From contig CASDYC010000004.1 of NCBI GenBank assembly GCA_949285665.1, positions 1 through 38,142 on the forward strand: DNA of 38,142 nt, written 5' to 3'. How positions within the stretch are numbered: the first letter of the stretch is position 1; the number at the start of each line of letters is the position of its first letter. Source of the stretch: an uncultured bacterium (GTDB taxonomy: Bacteria > Bacillota_I > Bacilli_A > RFN20 > CAG-826). Below, piece by piece: positions 34,145-38,142 of the stretch. A program made the position numbers and the translations under genes. Under the pieces are notes generated by a model. That model worked only from the letters and a program-made list of their open reading frames with translations, was not told where the DNA came from and made no database searches.

Positions 34145-35196
34145 ATACTAAAAGAATAACCTAGAGATAACATTAATATAAACACAAATATTATAATCAA
34201 AACTTGATGAACTACATAAATAATTAATGGGTATTTTCCAACATAACATACACCTTTAGCAAAATATTTAAATGGTAATAATAAGTAATTTAAGATCTTT
34301 TTTGATTTTTTAGCTGAGTTTTTATTATTTGAAAAATCTAGCATAAGTTCATTATTTTTATTATCTACATCATTTGAAAAAGTCTGCAATTCTTCATTAT
34401 TTTTATTTTTTTGAGTATCAGTTTTTGTTTTTATAAAGTTATTAATTTGTGTAAATATTGATATCTTATCTTTATAAATAATACTTCCTAGACCGCCAGC
34501 TGCAAACATAAATCCAAGATAAGGAAATAAACACAACCAATCTATATCTTGCTTAACGTGTAAACTTCCAATTACTGAACCTAAAAAATTTAAAAAGCTC
34601 ATTTCTGATACATCATATGTATCATTTGCAAAATAATTAATTCCAAAATATCCAATAAAAATAATAATTAAACCGATAATTATTGATATATATTTTGTAT
34701 AAACATTATTTTTATCAAACTTTTGCATTATTTTTAAATATATTGCATAAATTAAAATACAGCTTCCAATTGCAAGTATTGTTCCAAAAGTCATATAAAA
34801 GTTTGCATTTAACATATAAGATAACATATAAGATCCAATACTTAAAAAAGCTCCAACAATTGTTATAAAATATCCTCTTTTTAAATTATTTCTTGAAAAA
34901 TTAGTTGAAAAACCAGAACTAATTAAAAACATCGCCAAAACTCCATATCTAAAACTAGCTCTAAAATCCCAATTTCTATAAAAAACAGCAGAATTATGTA
35001 AATCAATTAACCATTGATATTGACAAGTAAATTCATTAAATCCAAAAACACTAACGATCAAATATGCAAAATCATAAAAGAAATGATCAAAAATCATTAA
35101 AATTATGCAAATACCTCTAACAAAATCTATTTCAGGAATTCTTTTTTTCTTTTGTGGTTCAATTCTTGGAATAAAAAATGGATAATTCTTAACCAT
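34141..35196 (-). CDS. Membrane acyltransferase, HGSNAT/DUF1624-like
   Basis: A 351-residue protein with many membrane helices. The start RIPEIDFVRGICIILMIFDHFFYD holds the family's first block (Asp-Phe-x-Arg-Gly and the conserved His), and the C-terminus GKYPLIIYVVHQ its last. Members acetylate or acylate sugars across a membrane, such as heparan glucosamine. A charged insert (about residues 255-300, many Asn, Lys, Ser) lies in a cytoplasmic loop. It is coupled to the acyl-CoA synthetase gene by a 4-base overlap. The extended -10 element TGATATAAT lies seven bases from ATG with no ribosome site, so the transcript may be leaderless. Acceptor unknown. Confidence 0.75.
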   Translation of the reverse strand: MVKNYPFFIPRIEPQKKKRIPEIDFVRGICIILMIFDHFFYDFAYLIVSVFGFNEFTCQYQWLIDLHNSAVFYRNWDFRASFRYGVLAMFLISSGFSTNFSRNNLKRGYFITIVGAFLSIGSYMLSYMLNANFYMTFGTILAIGSCILIYAIYLKIMQKFDKNNVYTKYISIIIGLIIIFIGYFGINYFANDTYDVSEMSFLNFLGSVIGSLHVKQDIDWLCLFPYLGFMFAAGGLGSIIYKDKISIFTQINNFIKTKTDTQKNKNNEELQTFSNDVDNKNNELMLDFSNNKNSAKKSKKILNYLLLPFKYFAKGVCYVGKYPLIIYVVHQVLIIIFVFILMLSLGYSFSI

Positions 35197-35203
35197 AATT
35201 AAA

Positions 35204-35212
35204 ATTATATCA
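35204..35212 (-). promoter_or_regulatory. Extended -10 element of the acyltransferase gene
   Basis: TGATATAAT on the minus strand, seven bases before ATG (35194-35196). The TG one base ahead of the hexamer is the extended -10 form, which can work without a -35 box. Confidence 0.5.
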
Positions 35213-35307
35213 TTTAAAAATATTTATAATATTATTAATTTTAATACATATAAAATTAAACACTAAACGATAATATTTTTAAAAAAATTGATGTTTTGCA
35301 TAATTTT

Positions 35308-35682
35308 TTAATTATTTACTAAACATTTAATAACTAAATTAGCAGTTGATTCATTTGTTGCAATTGGAATATCATAAACAACTGCAATTCTTAATAATGC
35401 TTTAATATCTGGATCATGAGGTTGTGTTTCAAGTGGATCCCAAAAGAAAATTACCACATCAATTTTTCCTTCTGCAATATGAGCACCAATTTGTTGGTCA
35501 CCACCTAATGGACCAGGTAGAAATGTTGTAACTTCTAAATCAGTTGCTTTTTTAACTAAATTAGCAGTATGTCCAGTTCCACATAAATTATAATTTTTTA
35601 AAATTTCTTTATTTTTTGTTGCCCATATAACTATTTCTTCTTTTTTATGATCATGGGCAATTAATGCGATAGTTTTAGCCAT
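35308..35682 (-). CDS. mgsA: Methylglyoxal synthase
   Basis: A 124-residue cytoplasmic enzyme converting dihydroxyacetone phosphate to methylglyoxal and phosphate, a bypass that relieves sugar-phosphate overload and restores phosphate. It has the IALIAHD start, [22 protein letters not shown] (catalytic Asp62) and [14 protein letters not shown] (Asp82, His89). The size fits the family. An overflow valve would suit a cell taking up large amounts of hexose, and this gene is near but not in the glycan island. AAAGAGAGG upstream is the ribosome site. Confidence 0.96.
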   Translation of the reverse strand: MAKTIALIAHDHKKEEIVIWATKNKEILKNYNLCGTGHTANLVKKATDLEVTTFLPGPLGGDQQIGAHIAEGKIDVVIFFWDPLETQPHDPDIKALLRIAVVYDIPIATNESTANLVIKCLVNN

Positions 35683-35835
35683 TTTAAAACCTCTCTTTTA
35701 ATTATTATTACAAAATATAAGATAAAAATAAACCACAATTAATTCAGTAAATTATCATAAATTGTCAATTTTTATATAAAATTTTTATGTAAATACATGC
35801 ATTATATGAGTTATAATAATTTTTAGGTAAAAATT

Positions 35836-37221
35836 ATGGAAAAAACCAATAAAGTTAAAGAAAATTTGAAAAAAGCATACGATGCAACTGATAATTTTTT
35901 AGATAAAACAAGCAATAGTTTTATAGATTTTGTCAAAAAATATGACATATTAATTTTTATGATAATTATTTCACTTCTTGGAATAGTAATGAGAATTTTA
36001 ATATTTCCATGTGTTAGAGGTGATTACACAAACTTTTTAACTCCATGGTATGAAAATATTTATAAATACGGATTTGCTGCATTAGGATGGCAATTTGGAG
36101 ATTACACCCCAGCTTATAATTATTTTCTTTGGTTCATTAGTTTATTTGGGTATGAACCAGGTGGAGTTAGTTTTGAAATTCAATTATTTGGTGAACCTTT
36201 TGTAATCGATTCGGTCTTATTTTCAATAAAAGCAATTTCATGTATGTTCGATTTTGGAATTGCAATTTTTGTTTATTTCATAATTAAAAAAATATCATTA
36301 TCTAAATTAAAAGCTGCGATTGGTTATGCTTTAACCATATTTGGATTAACTATATTTTTAAACTCCGCTCTTTGGGGACAATGTGATTCAATTTATGTTT
36401 TCTTTATAATTGGATCAATTTATTTTTTATTAATTAAAAAACAACATTTAGCTTTTATTTTCTTAGGTTTATCATTTTGTTTTAAACTACAAGCTATATT
36501 TGCTTTACCAGCTTTTATTGTTTTATATTTCAAAAAGTATGTAAAACTTAGATATTTTTTATATATTCCGCTTGTTTATATTATAGTTGCACTTCCAGCG
36601 GCATTTGCAGCCGGTAGTGGCTTCTTTGATAGATTAGGTCAAATATTATCCGTTTATTTTAATCAAACAGTAAATGGGTATAAAGAAGTAACTCTTAATG
36701 CTGGTACTTTTTATGCTTTAATTTTTACAAATTATAAACAAGAAGAATTTGTATCTTCTTTTGCTTTATTTTTAGCATTAGCAATTAATGGTACTATCAT
36801 GTTTTTAATGATGAGAGATAAAAAGAAATTTAGTGAAAATAAATTAATTAAAATGTTTTTAATTTTTTCAATGACTATGCCATATTTCTTACCATATATG
36901 CATGAAAGATATTTTTATTTAGCAGATGTTTTAGTATTAATTTATGTTGCTTTAAATCCTAAAAAATTCTATGTTGCAATACTTGAAATGCTAAATTCAA
37001 TGATTGGCTATATGGTATATTTGTGGAACGTTCCATTCTTTAATGTTGTACCTCAAGATAATTACACAATCCCAGATAATACAAAAGCAATGTCATTAAG
37101 AGTTGGATCAATATTCTATTTAAGCGCAATAGCAATCCTATTAATTGACTACTTTAATAACAAAGAAGAAAACGAAGAATTATCTAATAATAGAATTAAA
37201 CGTAAAATAACTTCTAAATAA
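35836..37221 (+). CDS. GT-C glycosyltransferase, Gpi18/PIG-V-like
   Basis: A 461-residue membrane protein with about ten helices. An Asp in the first extracytoplasmic loop (GDYTNF, Asp63), a second loop Asp (GDYTPAY, Asp89) and the motif ALWGQCDSIY (178-187) are those of bacterial Gpi18-like mannosyltransferases, which use lipid-linked sugars to decorate surface molecules. The N-terminal 35 residues are charged and cytoplasmic. A TATAAT box lies 18 bases upstream with TTAGGT as ribosome site. Sugar and acceptor unknown. Thr-rich linkers of the lipoproteins in this window are conceivable acceptors, but that is speculation. Confidence 0.78.
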   Translation: MEKTNKVKENLKKAYDATDNFLDKTSNSFIDFVKKYDILIFMIIISLLGIVMRILIFPCVRGDYTNFLTPWYENIYKYGFAALGWQFGDYTPAYNYFLWFISLFGYEPGGVSFEIQLFGEPFVIDSVLFSIKAISCMFDFGIAIFVYFIIKKISLSKLKAAIGYALTIFGLTIFLNSALWGQCDSIYVFFIIGSIYFLLIKKQHLAFIFLGLSFCFKLQAIFALPAFIVLYFKKYVKLRYFLYIPLVYIIVALPAAFAAGSGFFDRLGQILSVYFNQTVNGYKEVTLNAGTFYALIFTNYKQEEFVSSFALFLALAINGTIMFLMMRDKKKFSENKLIKMFLIFSMTMPYFLPYMHERYFYLADVLVLIYVALNPKKFYVAILEMLNSMIGYMVYLWNVPFFNVVPQDNYTIPDNTKAMSLRVGSIFYLSAIAILLIDYFNNKEENEELSNNRIKRKITSK

Positions 37222-37334
37222 CTTAAAATTAACAATATAATAAATTTTGAATAATATAATTAAATTTTTTGGTAGAAAAGATTTAATGATGTTTTAATTA
37301 AACTCATTTTTTCTAGTAATAAAACATCAATAAA

Positions 37335-37359
37335 TAAAAAAAATCCGATTTCTCGGATT
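37335..37359 (-). terminator. Terminator-like hairpin
   Basis: On the minus strand AATCCGA-GAAA-TCGGATT runs into TTTTTTATTT. A clear Rho-independent form, but its parent transcript is uncertain; the decayed recombinase upstream has its own terminator, so an unseen small RNA is possible. Confidence 0.6.
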
Positions 37360-37428
37360 AATATCATAACTTTGGTAATAATTAACCAAATTTTATTTTT
37401 TAATGTCTTTGTGTTATCGCTTTAATAC

Positions 37429-37484
37429 AAAACGACACCCCTACTAGTAAAACGACACCCCTACTAGATAAACGAAACCCCTTA
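37429..37484. repeat. Tandem repeat array, 20-bp period
   Basis: Two exact copies of AAAACGACACCCCTACTAG (37429-37447, 37449-37467) and a decayed third (AAACGAAACCCCTTA, 37470-37484). The GC content is above its surroundings. IS21 family ends carry such repeated transposase sites, and an istA fragment exists at 23749, so this may be a relic end; not proven. Confidence 0.6.
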
Positions 37485-37603
37485 ATAAATGATAAATGCC
37501 ACTTCTTTGTCTATATTTTAAGTTGTTTAATTATAGAGTTTTTTAATTCAACTTAATGAAATTGACACAAAAGAAGGCAAACGTAAACGCTTTGTGAGGC
37601 TAT

Positions 37604-37634
37604 TAAAAAAGACTAGGATTCTTACTTCCTAGCC
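37604..37634 (-). terminator. Terminator after the recombinase relic
   Basis: On the minus strand GGCTAGGA and TCCTAGTC pair, followed by TTTTTT. It overlaps the last codons of the relic. Confidence 0.65.
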
Positions 37635-37825
37635 TCAACTTTTACTTTGTATCCTGAATTAAATATAAACTCTAAAACTCTATTAGAATGAGCGAAGATT
37701 ACTTTTATTTTGTCTTTTACTAATTTTGAAATTACTTCATCCACTTCTAAAGCTTCCTTAGTTTTTTCAGTCAAAATGGATTCTGGTAAACCTATAGTTT
37801 TACATCTATCGCTTTTAGCTGAATT
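37622..37825 (-). pseudogene. Serine recombinase C-terminal relic
   Basis: The minus strand reads 67 open codons from 37825 to a TAA at 37622, including KTIGLPESILTEKTKEALEV, a middle run of Lys/Val-rich residues and the ending LEFIFNSGYKVKVEARK. It lacks a start and has a stop just upstream. The pattern (LPESIL-x-EKTKEAL, then an IxxHxNRxLEFIF strand pair) resembles the C-terminal tail of large serine site-specific recombinases. The catalytic N-terminus and zinc-ribbon are missing. A decayed fragment of a mobile element, family call tentative. Confidence 0.5.
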
Positions 37826-37841
37826 TTATTAAAGAAAACTA

Positions 37842-37869
37842 TTGTATTTTTCGTTAATAAGAATAAAAT
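37842..37869 (+). promoter_or_regulatory. Candidate promoter of the GH3 gene
   Basis: TTGTAT (37842-37847), 16 bases, then TAAAAT (37864-37869), six bases ahead of ATG. There is no Shine-Dalgarno, so leaderless translation is possible. The -35 box is weak. Confidence 0.35.
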
Positions 37870-37875
37870 TTAATT

Positions 37876-38142
37876 ATGGTTAAAACTTTTTCTTATATTA
37901 AAGCCGATGAAATAGAAACAAATAATAGAAAATTGGCATTAAAAGCCGCTATCGAAGGTATTGTTTTATTAAAAAACGATGAAAATTGTTTACCTATAAA
38001 AAGTAAATGTGTTGCTTTATTTGGAGCTGGAATACAACACGCATCAAAAGGTGGTACTGGTTCTGGAGAAGTAAATAATCGTTTTAACGTTTCAATTTAT
38101 GATTCTTTTAAAAATAATGGTTATCAAATAAGAAGTGAGAAA
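37876..38142 (+). CDS. GH3 beta-glucosidase, domain-swapped type, N-terminus only
   Basis: An open frame of 89 codons runs to the window edge. It reads ALKAAIEGIVLLKNDENCLP and later VALFGAGIQHASKGGTGSGE followed by VNNRF. These are the features of the alpha/beta sandwich domain of GH3 enzymes, which in the common form lies C-terminal but in a domain-swapped group of Firmicutes comes first. A cytoplasmic enzyme hydrolysing beta-glucosides is expected (no signal peptide). The catalytic TIM barrel with its Asp nucleophile would lie beyond the window, so activity cannot be judged. Upstream promoter elements are at 37842-37869. Confidence 0.85.
   Translation, partial: MVKTFSYIKADEIETNNRKLALKAAIEGIVLLKNDENCLPIKSKCVALFGAGIQHASKGGTGSGEVNNRFNVSIYDSFKNNGYQIRSEK

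Larger units (their letters stand above)
37222..37621. other. Intergenic region with repeats and hairpins
   Basis: About 400 bases with no gene I can support. It holds a 10-bp hairpin at 37287-37329 (TGATGTTTTA/TAAAACATCA, large loop), a minus-strand terminator, a 20-bp-period repeat array (listed separately), and an imperfect inverted repeat AAGTTG/CAACTT at about 37521-37555. A CGTAAACGCTTTGT (37582-37595) is a weak cre look-alike. Confidence 0.5.

Noticed and set aside
37429-37484. CRISPR array
   Set aside because: The repeat copies are directly adjacent (1-2 bases apart) with no unique spacers of 25-40 bases and no cas genes nearby.
37582-37595. Second cre-like site CGTAAACGCTTTGT upstream of the GH3 gene
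   Set aside because: Only 12 of 14 consensus positions match, and it is about 280 bases from the gene beyond a terminator and a decayed recombinase, so regulation of GH3 is doubtful.
1-38142. Alternative genetic code with TGA read as Trp
   Set aside because: All long genes have Trp as TGG and none needs TGA readthrough. TGA is used as a stop in the ATGA overlap near 34141 and at the istA relic.

Overview
The window is 38 kb of very AT-rich DNA from a low-GC Gram-positive bacterium. I infer an anaerobic, gut-type Bacilli or Mollicutes-related lineage with a single membrane and many lipoproteins. Support for this: lipobox signal peptides, AGGAGG-type ribosome sites, CcpA/LacI-type operators, rubrerythrin, and methylglyoxal synthase. 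The standard genetic code fits. Long genes read with Trp as TGG only, and TGA serves as a stop inside an ATGA gene overlap near 34141. The species cannot be named from the sequence alone.

Region 1 (1-1206): the edge of a phage-type Bro-N gene, a tRNA-Leu, a flavin reductase-like gene and a small membrane protein.

Region 2 (about 1279-23140) is the centrepiece, a glycan-utilisation island. A minus-strand operon runs from a CcpA/LacI-type promoter at 16520-16548. It encodes an 881-residue Ig/CBM-like lipoprotein, a sugar ABC transporter (binding lipoprotein, two permeases, ATPase), two GxGYxYP-family lipoproteins, mannose-6-phosphate isomerase, a ROK sugar kinase and another lipoprotein. A third, cytoplasmic GxGYxYP protein and a LacI repressor are transcribed divergently from a GH38-family protein and a HAD phosphatase. 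An identical 16-bp palindrome, AGAAAAACGATTTTCT, lies at the operon promoter and in the divergent promoter, so one LacI protein probably controls the whole island. The pathway points to mannose-containing glycans: outside processing, ABC import, cytoplasmic cleavage, then phosphorylation and isomerisation to fructose-6-phosphate. Two things are unusual. The GxGYxYP family has no established activity that I know of, and the GH38 protein carries Thr where the family has its catalytic Asp nucleophile.

Region 3 (23141-24200) is mobile-element debris: a frameshifted IS21 istA fragment and a pair of 35-bp inverted repeats. Region 4 (24160-35700) is mostly housekeeping. It holds tRNA-Asp and tRNA-Phe, rubrerythrin, a fused acyltransferase-glycosyltransferase, thioredoxin reductase, a histidine phosphatase, a membrane-anchored endonuclease I, an MFS transporter, an acyl-CoA synthetase paired with a membrane acyltransferase, and methylglyoxal synthase. 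Region 5 (35836-end) has a GT-C glycosyltransferase, a relic of a serine recombinase with 20-bp tandem repeats, and the start of a GH3 beta-glucosidase of the domain-swapped type. Several genes have a -10 box only 6-9 bases before ATG and no Shine-Dalgarno, suggesting leaderless mRNAs.
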